57,013 nucleotides of DNA from Allopontixanthobacter sp034376665 (GCF_034376665.1 NZ_JAXMJI010000117.1:1-57013), one strand, 5' to 3'. Shown: positions 26,031 to 35,181, counted from the stretch's first letter. Numbers and translations are program-made. Notes: generated by a model from the sequence alone, not told the origin.

Positions 26031-28292
26031 TTGGCCGACGAGAAGCAGACCGGTTTCACCGCACGTGAAGCCCTGTTCTACCACGAAACCATCCGCCCGG
26101 GTAAAATCGAAATCATCGCCTCGAAGCCGATGGCGACGCAGCGCGACCTCAGCCTTGCCTATTCGCCCGGCGTCGCCGCCCCCGTCCAAGCGATTGCCGA
26201 CGATCCCGCCAACGCCGCGAAATATACCGGACGGGCCAATCTGGTCGCGGTCATTACCAACGGCACGGCTATCCTCGGAATGGGCAATCTGGGCGCGCTG
26301 GCGGCCAAACCGGTGATGGAAGGTAAGGCGGTGCTGTTCAAACGCTTCGCCGATGTCGATGCGATCGATATCGAACTCGATACCGAAGACCCCGAAGCCT
26401 TCATCAACGCCGTCGCGCTGATGGAGCCCACCTTTGGCGGGATCAACCTCGAAGATATTGCGGCGCCGGAATGCTTCATTATCGAGCAGGCCTTGCGCGA
26501 CCGGATGAACATCCCGATCATGCATGACGATCAGCACGGCACCGCGATCATCTCGGCAGCGGGCCTGATCAACGCCTGCCACCTGACCGGGCGCGATCTG
26601 AAAGATGTGAAGATCGTGGTGAATGGTGCGGGTGCGGCGGCGCTGGCCTGCACTGCGCTGATCAAGTCCATCGGGGTGCCGCATGAAAGCGTGATCGTGT
26701 GCGACCGGTCCGGCCCGATCTATCCCGGCCGCGAGAATGTCGACCAGTGGAAGAGCGCCCATGCGGTGCCGACCGAGGCGCGCACGCTGGAAGAAGCGCT
26801 GGACGGCGCGGATATCTTCCTCGGCCTTTCGGCGGCGGGCGCGCTGAAGCCGGAATGGGTGAAGAAAATGGCAGACCGGCCGATCATTTTCGCGATGGCC
26901 AACCCCGACCCCGAAATTACGCCCGACGATGCCAAGGCGGTGCGGCCGGACGCGATCATCGCAACGGGGCGTTCGGATTACCCCAACCAGGTCAATAATG
27001 TCCTTGGTTTCCCGTTCATCTTCCGCGGCGCGCTGGATGTCCAGGCGACAACCATCAACGAGGAGATGAAGGTTGCCGCAGCGCACGCAATTGCCGCGCT
27101 CGCCCGCCAGCGGGTGCCGGATGAAGTGGCTGCAGCCTATGGAATCAACCACAAGTTCGGGACCGATTACATCATTCCCGCTCCGTTCGATCCGCGGCTG
27201 ATGGAAGTTGTGTCCGCCGCCGTCGCCAAAGCCGCAATGGATTCGGGCGTGGCGAAAGCCCCGATCGAGGATTTCGACGCTTACAAGCTGTCCTTGAAAG
27301 CGCGGCTCAACCCGACCACTTCGGTGCTGACCAACAGTTACGACATTGCCCGCGCCAACCCCCGACGGGTGGTGTTTGCAGAAGCGGAAGAGGATGTGGT
27401 GCTGCGGGCCGCGATCCAGTTCCGCGATTTCGGTTACGGCACCCCGGTGCTGGTTGGACGGACCAAGGCGGTGGCGGACAAGCTGCACATGCTCGGGGCG
27501 GATAATCCGGGGGATTTCGAAATCCAGAACTCGGCCGATTGCGAATTTGTCCCGGAAATGGTCGAGTTTCTGTACAAGCGCCTGCAGCGCAAGGGCTATA
27601 CCGAGCGGGATGTGCGTCGGCTGGTCAACCAGGAACGCAATGTCTTTTCTGCCCTGCTGGTGGCGCTTGGTCACGGCGATGCGATGATCACCGGGGTAAC
27701 CCGTACCTTTGCCCAGTCCGCCCGCGAAGTGAACCTCGTGCTCAACGCCAAGGAAGGCGAGCTGCCGTTCGGCATTCACATGATGATCGGCAAGAACCAC
27801 ACGACTTTTCTCGCCGACACCACGATCAACGAGCGGCCCTCAGCGGACGAGCTGGCCCATATCGCCCGGGAAACCGCCGCTGTGGCCCGCCGCATGGGCC
27901 ATGAACCGCGCGTTGCGTTCCTGTCCTACTCCACTTTTGGCAACCCGAGCGGCAAATGGCTCGACACGATCCGCGGCGCCGTGGCGATCCTCGACAAGGA
28001 AGACCCCGGCTTCGAATACGAAGGCGAGATTGCACCGGATGCCGCGCTCAATCCCAAGGTGATGGCGCTCTATCCCTTCAGCCGTTTGTCGGCTCCGGCC
28101 AATGTGCTCGTAATGCCGGGCCTGCAATCGGCCAACCTCTCGGCCAAGCTGCTGCGCGAATTGGGCGGGGATGCCACCATCGGACCAATGCTGATCGGGA
28201 TGGAAAAACCGGTCCAGATCGTGCCGATGACCGCCATTGCGCCCGAAGTGCTGACGCTGGCGGTCCTGGCGGCTGCCGGAGTTGTCGGCTAG
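26031..28292 (+). CDS. maeB: NADP-dependent malic enzyme with phosphotransacetylase-like domain
   Basis: 753 aa from a TTG at 26031 with a perfect GGAGG six bases upstream. The frame is open much earlier but those residues overlap mutS. Malic enzyme part (about residues 1-420): FYHETIRPGKIEII, RDLSLAYSPGVAAP, NGTAILGMGNLGALAAKPVMEGKA, HDDQHGTAI and FAMANPDPEI. The C-terminal part (about 430-753) is a phosphotransacetylase-like regulatory domain (VVFAEAEEDVVLRAA, VNLVLNAKEGELPFG, NVLVMPGLQSANLSAKLL). It converts malate to pyruvate and CO2 with NADPH. Confidence 0.95.
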   Translation: MADEKQTGFTAREALFYHETIRPGKIEIIASKPMATQRDLSLAYSPGVAAPVQAIADDPANAAKYTGRANLVAVITNGTAILGMGNLGALAAKPVMEGKAVLFKRFADVDAIDIELDTEDPEAFINAVALMEPTFGGINLEDIAAPECFIIEQALRDRMNIPIMHDDQHGTAIISAAGLINACHLTGRDLKDVKIVVNGAGAAALACTALIKSIGVPHESVIVCDRSGPIYPGRENVDQWKSAHAVPTEARTLEEALDGADIFLGLSAAGALKPEWVKKMADRPIIFAMANPDPEITPDDAKAVRPDAIIATGRSDYPNQVNNVLGFPFIFRGALDVQATTINEEMKVAAAHAIAALARQRVPDEVAAAYGINHKFGTDYIIPAPFDPRLMEVVSAAVAKAAMDSGVAKAPIEDFDAYKLSLKARLNPTTSVLTNSYDIARANPRRVVFAEAEEDVVLRAAIQFRDFGYGTPVLVGRTKAVADKLHMLGADNPGDFEIQNSADCEFVPEMVEFLYKRLQRKGYTERDVRRLVNQERNVFSALLVALGHGDAMITGVTRTFAQSAREVNLVLNAKEGELPFGIHMMIGKNHTTFLADTTINERPSADELAHIARETAAVARRMGHEPRVAFLSYSTFGNPSGKWLDTIRGAVAILDKEDPGFEYEGEIAPDAALNPKVMALYPFSRLSAPANVLVMPGLQSANLSAKLLRELGGDATIGPMLIGMEKPVQIVPMTAIAPEVLTLAVLAAAGVVG

Positions 28293-28522
28293 CGCCTGCT
28301 CAGGTTGCGGCGTCGGCGGCGCGCGCGCGGGCCTGTGTCCGCCGATACCGGAAGTACCACATTTTAGTACAGAAAAACAACAACATATTGAATTAAAACT
28401 TTATAATTGGGTTTCTTGGGCCCCGTTTTTGCGGCTAGCAATCACCGGGCAATCACCGTTTGGAGCTCGACTTTTTCTCGGCCTGTGCTCTCTCAAGATT
28501 GAAGTGATTGGCGTCCCCTGTC

Positions 28523-28588
28523 TCAAACGCGGCGATGCACCTTAGCCAGAGCAAACGGCAGTTTCAGAATCTCATGATTGTCGCCGAT
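28523..28588 (-). pseudogene. Detached 3' end of a VRR-NUC nuclease gene
   Basis: Read on the minus strand, 28588-28523 encodes NHEILKLPFALAKVHR followed by RV and a stop. The intact gene at 54769-55989 ends NHDILKLPFALAKVHR-LAS. The DNA match is 50 of 56 positions, with most differences synonymous. Nothing of the rest of the gene remains: at 28589 the sequence changes into an IS110 transposase fragment on the other strand. It is either a duplicated integration site or the relic of a second gene copy. Confidence 0.75.
28533..28588 (+). repeat. Left copy of 56-bp direct repeat bounding the island
   Basis: Same orientation as the copy at 54782-54837, with six mismatches counted by eye. Together they enclose the amino-sugar island. 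The repeat coincides with the last codons of the VRR-NUC gene, the sort of 3'-end target that integrative elements use. Confidence 0.75.
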
Positions 28589-29002
28589 GCGCGTCAAAGT
28601 GAAGCGTGTCAGATCCTGATGTCGATCCCCGGGGTTGGAACCATCACGGCCACCTCATTCGTGGCTGCTATCGAAGATCCAGATAATTTCCGAAAGTCTC
28701 GATCGGTAGCGGCTTGGCTTGGTCTAACAACACGTCGCTACCAATCTGGTGAGATTGATTATGATGGCCATATCTCACGGCGTGGGGACAAGCATCTGCG
28801 CGGGTTGCTCTACGAGGCCGCAGTGGTCATCCTAACCCGAAGCTTTGCGCAAAGTGGCCTGCGAATATGGGGGCTAAAGCTCAAGGAGCGGATCGGCTTT
28901 AAGCGCGCCGCGACAGCCTTGGCTCGCAAGTTGGCCGTCACCATGCATGCCATGTTGAAATCTGGAGAGCTTTTCGACCCGAGCATTGGCGCGGAAGCTT
29001 GA
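28589..29002 (+). mobile_element. IS110-family transposase fragment (C-terminal half)
   Basis: The open frame runs from 28508 to 29002; the transposase-like part begins near 28589. It carries the C-terminal transposase domain: ILMSIPGVGTITATSFVAAIEDPDNFRKSRSVAAWLGLTTRRYQSGEIDYDGHISRRGDKHLRGLLYEAAVVIL and RIGFKRAATALARKLAVTMHAML. The N-terminal DEDD catalytic domain, about 170-200 residues, is missing, so the element is dead. No inverted repeats are expected for this family, and the original element ends could not be placed. Confidence 0.85.
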
Positions 29003-29559
29003 TTATTCGGTCCTAGCGTTCATGAACTGAACGCATGGCCGTGTCCTTGCCGGGGACGTGAGCCGGGCCATTCCGCGAGGCCGGTTGCACCGCGCATTAG
29101 CTGAGTGCGTATCCTACATTGGAAGGCCCCTCCCGCGAAGCTCCATCATGCAGCAGCTTATGCTGACTGCGAAGACGAACCTGCTTCCCGGCATGCACAT
29201 TAACAATCAACCGACACACTTACGACACGCACCGAAAAAAGGACTTGCATTATGACCCACGATTAGACGACCGGCCGCGGCCGGTCAGTGGTTCAGAATT
29301 ATTGAACCAGTCATAGGCTGCGTTTTGGAAGGATGGCGGGACGTTGCAGGAAGCCGATCTGCGCCGGCGTACCTCCGATGGGGAGTATTTGTATTACTCA
29401 GCAGATATTGATAAATCGATGTCTTTGATACAAAGGCACTTTTAGTTTCAAACGTCGGAACCATGAATATCGCTGCGCGTCTGACGAATAGAGCAGGCCG
29501 TATCCGGACCACTTACTTGCCAGCTGGCATTAGACGCTGAAGCCTATGTTGGGGGGCGC
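29003..29559. other. 557-bp non-coding stretch with palindromes upstream of the sugar kinase gene
   Basis: No credible gene: the short frames here have no family features. It holds an 18-bp perfect palindrome GACCGGCCGCGGCCGGTC (29269-29286). Immediately after comes a 7-7-7 inverted repeat, TGGTTCA/TGAACCA (29289-29309). A third inverted repeat, GAGTA-7-TACTC, lies at 29383-29399. The last two look like operators for the kinase gene at 29560; the first could be a stem-loop. Confidence 0.5.
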
Positions 29560-30432
29560 ATGACCTACTATCTTGGAATCGATGCGGGCGGCAGCCACTG
29601 CCGAAGCAGACTCGTTGATGCGCAGGGTGCCGTGCTGGGTATGGGCGAAACGGGGCCCGCCAACGCCCGGATCGGCATGGACAAGCTTTATGAAGTCCTG
29701 CTTGAGGTAACCCGGCAGGCGACCGACGCAGCCGGATTAACCGACGCCGATCTGGCCTCGGTCCACGCTGGGTTCGGGATTGCGGGCATATCCCGGCCAG
29801 GCATACGCGATACTATACAACAGCTCGATTTTCCGTTTGCCTCGGAGATTTTCGAAACCGACGGTGTGATCGCGAACCTGGGCGCGCATCGGGGCTGCGA
29901 CGGCGCCACTTTGATCCTGGGGACGGGCAGCGTCGCGCAGATAAGGGTGAACGGCATCGATTTCGCGATTGGTGGCTACGGTTTTCCTATATCCGACGAG
30001 GGCAGTGGGGCCGCGCTTGGCCTGTCGGCGGTACGCCACGCGCTGCGCGCGCTCGACGGCCGCAGCGCACGTACGGCCCTAGGTTTGGCGGTCGCCGACC
30101 GTTTCGGGCAATCGGTCCCGAAGGCGATCGAGTGGATGGACCGTGCCGTGCCTCGCGACTACGCCGCCATTGCCCCATTGGTGATGGAATTCGCAGAGAC
30201 CGGTGATTCGGTCGCCCGGTCGATCGTGGAGGATGCTGCGCAGCATGTAGAGCGCTTCATCGAGACCATTTTTGAGCGCGGCGCCCCCCGCTGCGCTCTT
30301 GTCGGTGGGATCGGGCCTCGCATGAAGAATTGGCTCCGAGCGCGGACCGTTGAGAAGCTTTGCGATCCTAAGGGGGATCCGCTGGACGGGGCGCTGCAAC
30401 TCGCAGGCTTTAAGCACCCTACTGCGGCCTGA
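29560..30432 (+). CDS. BadF/BadG-family amino sugar kinase (GlcNAc or MurNAc kinase)
   Basis: 290 aa. ASKHA-fold kinase: phosphate loop YYLGIDAGGSHCRSRLVDAQG, then HAGFGIAGISRPG, ETDGVIANLGAHRGCDGATLILGTGSVAQIRVNG, GGYGFPISDEGSGAALG and CALVGGIGPRM. This matches the BcrA/BadF family of N-acetylglucosamine kinases; the clostridial MurK, which phosphorylates MurNAc and GlcNAc, belongs to the same family. In this island, with MurQ, AnmK and NagA, it would supply the 6-phosphates that a PTS would otherwise make. Substrate preference is inferred from context. Confidence 0.83.
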   Translation: MTYYLGIDAGGSHCRSRLVDAQGAVLGMGETGPANARIGMDKLYEVLLEVTRQATDAAGLTDADLASVHAGFGIAGISRPGIRDTIQQLDFPFASEIFETDGVIANLGAHRGCDGATLILGTGSVAQIRVNGIDFAIGGYGFPISDEGSGAALGLSAVRHALRALDGRSARTALGLAVADRFGQSVPKAIEWMDRAVPRDYAAIAPLVMEFAETGDSVARSIVEDAAQHVERFIETIFERGAPRCALVGGIGPRMKNWLRARTVEKLCDPKGDPLDGALQLAGFKHPTAA

Positions 30433-30697
30433 CCTCCTCGTCGGTCATCAGGTCGGCGTTCTGACTAGAATGATGGAAGCGGTAATTCGCGGCAGCGAGG
30501 GTCAGCCTTGTCGCAGTCCGGCGATATGCCATCGATCCATGTCCGCACCATACGCCTGTGATCGTTGAAGTATTGTTATGCGGGACACCTCATTGATTGG
30601 ATTAACTAGCCATTCCTAGGCGCTGGGCCTCGGCGATCCCGATTCCTGTCATGTAAGTCACGTATCCAAGTCAGCAGCTCGCCCCAGCTGCGCGAAA

Positions 30698-31729
30698 CTA
30701 TTCAAGTGCATTCACCTCGAATGTGCTGCCGGTACGCATGTTGTCCTTCACCGGTTCGCTTTGCTGGTAACCGGCACGAATAAACTTACCCGTCAGGCGC
30801 CGGAAATCACACAGCGCGAATCTCCCAGCGGACCGCAAGATATATCCCTCGCTGCCGGATGTGCCGCTCTCGCGCCACGCGCGGTCAATCGCGTCGCGGC
30901 ACAGCGGCCCCTCATACAACAACGGGACACGCGCTATACCCGCGCGGTCAAGAAACGCACATGTTGCCGGCCATCCCAGGCAGACGTTTTTCTCGTTCCA
31001 GACTGAAAATGCCATGAAATAACTTGGCAATGCCCGATAGCCGACGGTATGCCGAACGAAGAGATACTCGCCGCAAACGCGCCAGTCTTCAGGGATTTGC
31101 CAGCGCACCCTTTCCCAAAAACCGTCCAACCAGATGCGGCTTTCATGGGGAATGCGGGACACGGTGCGGGTATGGAGAAAGTCGCGATATAAAGACACGT
31201 TTTCGCCGTCCATCTTCTCCGTCGCGATCACCGGCCCGTTTTCAAGCGGGGCGAGAGATGCCAGAAGACGGTCACCAACCCCGACGACATCCGACCAGGG
31301 CAGTACGAAGGTTCGGGGATATTTTACGAAGGGTGTAAAGCATTGCAGCATATCGCCGATTTCCAGCCAGTGCCTCGCCTGTTCGTCGAAGAAAAGCTCT
31401 CCGCGCGCACGGCGGCCGTCGGAAAGCAGGACATTGCCCCATCTGTCATACCGCTCCACTGCGTGGAGTTGGGGCGGCACGGGACGCTCGCCAATACCCG
31501 CCGCGGTCAGAATATCTTCCACATCGAGCCGCGTCGTCAATGCATCCTCTTTATGTGCAGAGCACAAGGTAACCAGATTATCCGCGAAATCAGGGTTATC
31601 GTCCCACAGGCGTTCACAGAATACATGCAGAACCTCGTCAGCCGGAACAGAACATACCACGCAGCGATGGCCATCGCGCTTCAATATTCCTGCCCGAAGC
31701 GCGAAACCTGCGTCGCCATCTTCTGCCAT
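30698..31729 (-). CDS. RNA ligase with N-terminal HNH-like zinc module
   Basis: 343 aa. Residues 12-70 look like a degenerate HNH/zinc module: RDGHRCVVCSVPADEVLHVFCERLWDD...NLVTLCSAHKED, with CxxC and CxxH pairs, but Cys where the catalytic His of HNH is expected. Residues 165-325 are a nucleotidyltransferase of the RNA ligase family. Motif I is ATEKMDGENVSL (AMP-accepting Lys172), a motif III-like VCGEYLFVRH follows, motif IV is SEGYILR and motif V-like is TGKFIRAGYQ. It is divergent from an unknown gene at 31848. Possible role: RNA repair or nicked-RNA sealing. Confidence 0.75.
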   Translation of the reverse strand: MAEDGDAGFALRAGILKRDGHRCVVCSVPADEVLHVFCERLWDDNPDFADNLVTLCSAHKEDALTTRLDVEDILTAAGIGERPVPPQLHAVERYDRWGNVLLSDGRRARGELFFDEQARHWLEIGDMLQCFTPFVKYPRTFVLPWSDVVGVGDRLLASLAPLENGPVIATEKMDGENVSLYRDFLHTRTVSRIPHESRIWLDGFWERVRWQIPEDWRVCGEYLFVRHTVGYRALPSYFMAFSVWNEKNVCLGWPATCAFLDRAGIARVPLLYEGPLCRDAIDRAWRESGTSGSEGYILRSAGRFALCDFRRLTGKFIRAGYQQSEPVKDNMRTGSTFEVNALE

Positions 31730-31847
31730 GCGCCCGTCACCCGAATGATGTTGTCAACAATTGGTCTTATACATATATTGTCCATTAGCGTGAAGCTATA
31801 GACAAGTGGCTGTGCAGCATGACCGCATTCATTCCACGGAGAGCAAA

Positions 31848-32477
31848 GTGCCAGCCGACCCTTTCGACTATAGCGAAACAGCGATAGCCTACCGGACGCT
31901 TGCAAGGATGGCGCAATCGGAGGAAGGGCGCGCAAGCGTGCTCGACACACTGTGGTTTGAGACACGGGAGCGAGCGCTACTCCTCTACCCCCGCGTCGCA
32001 GCATCACTCGATCCGGCGAGGACACAGGGTGCTTTTGAAGCACTGAAAGAAGCTACAGAGCGCAAGCCGGGCTGGATTTCGACAGCGCAGACACCCGACA
32101 ACGAAATTGCGTCCGCGCTGGTAAAGCTGCTTGCTGCTCTCGGCATCGATCTGGATGAGCGGCGCGGTAGCCAACCTGCCAGCGGGCAGGGTCAGGATGC
32201 GGCGTTGCACGAATCCGAATGGGCTGCGCATATCATCTATGCCGATATGCGCCAGTCGCGGTTCGCCGGAACGGGGATTGGCGGGACTGCGCTCGGATCG
32301 GTCGGCGATGCGATACGGCGATTGACCATGTGCCTCATTTCGAACGGTTTTCTCAATCACGAAGCAAATGGCGGCGAGCTGCCTAATCCCGGTGCCGATT
32401 TCGGCAGGCCGCAATTAATCGCGACGCAAAAGCTTGTGGCTTCAGCATTGGAGGGCAGTGGTTTTGTCAGCCGGTAG
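31848..32477 (+). CDS. Unknown protein beside the RNA ligase
   Basis: 209 aa from a GTG at 31848 preceded by GGAGAG; the frame opens at 31806. Mostly helical and soluble. Stretches such as FDYSETAIAYRTLARMAQSEEGRASVLDTLWFETRERALLLYP and HIIYADMRQSRFAGTGIGGTALGSVGDAIRRLTM gave no family I know. It overlaps the next gene by 14 bp, so the two are probably translated together. The shared 118-bp region with the divergent RNA ligase gene suggests coordinated expression. Confidence 0.65.
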   Translation: MPADPFDYSETAIAYRTLARMAQSEEGRASVLDTLWFETRERALLLYPRVAASLDPARTQGAFEALKEATERKPGWISTAQTPDNEIASALVKLLAALGIDLDERRGSQPASGQGQDAALHESEWAAHIIYADMRQSRFAGTGIGGTALGSVGDAIRRLTMCLISNGFLNHEANGGELPNPGADFGRPQLIATQKLVASALEGSGFVSR

Positions 32478-33183
32478 CAATAGCGGGCTCTTTTGCCTGG
32501 TTCCCGTGCGCAATGGTGCTGCGTTTCTGGATGCCTTTTTCGCCTGCATGGACCGCCTTGATGCAAATGTGATTGCACTTGATGACGGCAGCACCGACGA
32601 TACGCGCCAGCGCCTCGCCGCGCATCCGCGCGTAAGGCAGCTCCTGACCAATCCGAAACGCCCTGATTTCACAGGCTGGGACGATGCTGAAAACCGGCGT
32701 CGCCTGCTTGCGGCCTGCGCCGGTTTTCCAGTGCGCTGGGTGTTGTGGCTCGACATCGACGAATTGCTACCCGAGGGCGACGATGAGCGGTTGCTCACCT
32801 TCCTGCGTGGCGCCGCCGAACCGGATACCGCCTATGGTTTGGAAGTCTTGCGCATGATCGGTGAATGCGGCCAGTTCGACCGTTGCCGCCTTTGGGTATA
32901 CCGACTGTTCGCTTATGGCGAGGGCCTAACGTTACCGACCGAAAAGCTGCATTTCGAACCGGTACCGGATGAAATTCCACGGGAAAATTGGCTCCGCACA
33001 AGGCTGCGTATAATGCATTTTTCGAGCGTTGACGAGGATGCCCGAAAGCTGCGCTATCGCAAATATCAGCAAGTCGATCCCGGTTGCGAATGGCAAGACA
33101 GCTATGAGGACATACTCGACGAGCCCGGCCATTTGTGGACCTTACGGCCGCTTCCCGCAGACAAGAACCTTCTGCTTGACTGA
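32464..33183 (+). CDS. Small glycosyltransferase family 2-like protein
   Basis: 239 aa from a TTG at 32464 with GGAGGG eight bases upstream; the start lies inside the end of the previous gene. GT-A-like features: FCLVPVRNGAAFLDAFFACM, VIALDDGSTDDTRQRL (nucleotide-binding Asp), and VLWLDIDELLPEGDDERLLTFL (a DxD, here DID). The C-terminus ends PADKNLLLD and overlaps the convergent anmK gene by 42 bp. Acceptor unknown. No signal or membrane segment, so cytosolic. Confidence 0.75.
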   Translation: MSAGSNSGLFCLVPVRNGAAFLDAFFACMDRLDANVIALDDGSTDDTRQRLAAHPRVRQLLTNPKRPDFTGWDDAENRRRLLAACAGFPVRWVLWLDIDELLPEGDDERLLTFLRGAAEPDTAYGLEVLRMIGECGQFDRCRLWVYRLFAYGEGLTLPTEKLHFEPVPDEIPRENWLRTRLRIMHFSSVDEDARKLRYRKYQQVDPGCEWQDSYEDILDEPGHLWTLRPLPADKNLLLD

Positions 33184-34284
33184 CCGTGCCGGCGGATCAT
33201 AGCGTACGCCGCCTGTCGTCGGGGCCGCGACACCGGTCGTTTCTGGTAAGGTCAGTGACAATCCCCTGATTGATCGCGCGGCGAGATAAGCCATTGCTTC
33301 GGCTTCGACGAAATCGCCCCGCAAACCGCTTTCATCCACCGAAATGCATGGTGTGCTCAGCCGCTCGCCGAGCACGCGCATTAGCACCGGATTGTGCCGC
33401 CCGCCCCCACACACATGCCAGCATGATGCCGCGGAGGGCAGTGTCTTTGCGGAATGAGCTATGGCTTGAGCGGTGAATTCGACGAGCGTTGCAGCCGCGT
33501 CGGCAGCGCTCAGCCGCGAGAGCGGTTCAAGCGGGAAATCGAACCTGTCCAGCGATTTCGGTCCGTCCCTCTTGAAATAGTCCGACCCCATATATTGTGC
33601 TACCATTGCGCTATCGGGCGTGCCGGCCGCGGCAAGCGCGCCGTCTTTATCGTAACGGCCCAGCCCGCGTGCTTGCACCATAAGGTCGATAAGACCATTT
33701 CCCGGCCCGGTATCATACGCTTGCAGCGCACCATCTGCACCAATCCACGTGAGGTTGGCGACACCGCCAACATTGAGGAAGGCGGTCGGTAGCTGTGCAT
33801 CGATCATTCGGGCCAGCGCGCGGTGGTAAAGCGGAACCAGCGGAGCGCCTTCCCCGCCTGCTGCAAGATCCGCCTGGCGCATATCGGCGATCACCGGGAT
33901 ACCTAGCGCCTCCGCCAGTTCTGCAGGATCGCCAATCTGAACGGTCAACTTGCGATCAGGCCGGTGCAGGACCGTCTGTCCGTGATATCCGGCAAGGTCG
34001 AAGCTGGGAAAATCCTCTTGTCCGCCGGAGGGCAACAATCGTACCGCGCGGACATGCGCGTCAATCACCATGCGGCCGGCGACATCGAAGGAGCCGGGCT
34101 GGGCGCCCTCGCCCTGCCATGCCAGCGCATCCTCAGTCGCTTCCAGAACAGCTTCACGCTCAGCGTCGGTATAGGGTTCCAACACTGCTGGCCCGAACCC
34201 CGACACGCTCTCGCCATCCGTATGAAGTGCGGCGGCATCCACGCCGTCGAGCGACGTCCCGCTCATAAATCCCAGAATGTACAT
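33142..34284 (-). CDS. anmK: Anhydro-N-acetylmuramic acid kinase
   Basis: 380 aa from ATG 34284 (MYILGFMSGTSLDGVDAAAL). ATP-binding GFMSGTSLDGVD, catalytic region VLHRPDRKLTVQIGDPAELAEALGIPVIADMRQADLAAGGEGAPLVP (active-site Asp), FLNVGGVANLTWI, YDTGPGNGLID and HVCGGGRHNPVL. It opens and phosphorylates 1,6-anhydroMurNAc to MurNAc-6-P, the substrate of MurQ. It starts 1 bp after the stop of the upstream PP2C-like phosphatase gene. Confidence 0.95.
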   Translation of the reverse strand: MYILGFMSGTSLDGVDAAALHTDGESVSGFGPAVLEPYTDAEREAVLEATEDALAWQGEGAQPGSFDVAGRMVIDAHVRAVRLLPSGGQEDFPSFDLAGYHGQTVLHRPDRKLTVQIGDPAELAEALGIPVIADMRQADLAAGGEGAPLVPLYHRALARMIDAQLPTAFLNVGGVANLTWIGADGALQAYDTGPGNGLIDLMVQARGLGRYDKDGALAAAGTPDSAMVAQYMGSDYFKRDGPKSLDRFDFPLEPLSRLSAADAAATLVEFTAQAIAHSAKTLPSAASCWHVCGGGRHNPVLMRVLGERLSTPCISVDESGLRGDFVEAEAMAYLAARSIRGLSLTLPETTGVAAPTTGGVRYDPPARSVKQKVLVCGKRP

Positions 34285-34285
34285 A

Positions 34286-35140
34286 TCAGTCCTTCGTCCA
34301 GCGAATGTTGAGAAAGGTCGCGTCGTCATGTTTCTTTATCCGCAGGAAGCGAAGCGATGTGTCAGGCGCGCGCTCCGCCTCACGGAGCGTCGTGATCGCG
34401 TGATGTAATCCCGCATCGCTGTCCATCGCGATCAGATCGGCGGGCGTATTCAGGGCGAACAGCTCGACCAGTCGCAGAAAGCCGTCGCTTGCAAGCGCGA
34501 GGGTGGAGGGCAAATCCCCGCCATCCAGTTCCATGATATCGCAATAATCAGCAGCGTCTGGGTTCAGGCCAAACACCCAATAGCCATCAGGTCGGTTCAT
34601 CATCGCACGATTGGAAGCCAAGATTGGGCGCAGATGATCAAGCAGCGCCGCACGCTCGATCTTGGGTTGCTGCTGCAAAATGCGTGCTGCTTCGGCCAGC
34701 GTGCGGGCTTCGTACTGCTCCGCCTTGCTGGAACCAAACACGGTGGTGCCTTTATCGGGCAGATGCACCGCGATACGGCAATCGCCCAATGTCGCCAGCT
34801 CAAGTCGATCACCGCGATCGACGATAATCGCAAGCGCGGCTGAAGGGCTGAATTCAGGGTTGCGGCCCGTGTCATCGCGCAGTTCGGCAAATTCATCGCG
34901 GCAGATCGCCATTGCCTGGCGCAAAGCGCCTGCTGCGCCGCAATTCGGGCTTTCCGCGAATATCTCGGACAAGGCCAAACTGGCACGGCGAGCGAGCCAA
35001 GCGGCATCGCTCGGCTGAGCGAGTGAGGGCCCGATCCCGGTGGCACCGTCTATGACCCAAGCGGCACGATCACTATACCCGAGGCTGTCTTCGTTGCAGC
35101 TCCCGCCGGGATCAGTGATACAACTATTGACCGATATCAT
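34286..35140 (-). CDS. PP2C-family protein phosphatase
   Basis: 284 aa. PP2C (PPM) motifs: SCNEDSLGY (residues 14-22), AAWVIDGATGIGPSL (metal-binding Asp), ATLGDCRIAVH (GD motif, about residue 117) and TLALASDGFLRLVELF with a late DDATFLNIRW. The metal ligands seem intact, so the protein should be active on phospho-Ser/Thr. Being upstream of and coupled to anmK is unusual. Its target is unknown; no kinase gene of the Hanks type is visible in the window. Confidence 0.82.
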   Translation of the reverse strand: MISVNSCITDPGGSCNEDSLGYSDRAAWVIDGATGIGPSLAQPSDAAWLARRASLALSEIFAESPNCGAAGALRQAMAICRDEFAELRDDTGRNPEFSPSAALAIIVDRGDRLELATLGDCRIAVHLPDKGTTVFGSSKAEQYEARTLAEAARILQQQPKIERAALLDHLRPILASNRAMMNRPDGYWVFGLNPDAADYCDIMELDGGDLPSTLALASDGFLRLVELFALNTPADLIAMDSDAGLHHAITTLREAERAPDTSLRFLRIKKHDDATFLNIRWTKD

Positions 35141-35168
35141 CTAAAGTTGCTGCTCCTACTTGTACAAG

Positions 35169-35181
35169 TGGTTACATACCA
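35169..35181. promoter_or_regulatory. Candidate GntR-type operator in the ppm/nagA divergent region
   Basis: TGGT-TACAT-ACCA, a short inverted repeat 29 bp above the PP2C gene start, in the 186-bp region shared with divergent nagA. TGGT-containing sites also occur near murQ and other island genes. The regulator is assumed to be the GntR protein at 47028. Visual motif only. Confidence 0.35.

Noticed and set aside
25950..27800. 616-codon open frame antisense to maeB
   Set aside because: Low-complexity His/Arg/Asp-rich sequence without any family motif; mirror of the maeB coding frame.
29058..29255. 65-codon frame after the IS110 fragment
   Set aside because: No RBS, no recognisable features, biased composition; region treated as non-coding.
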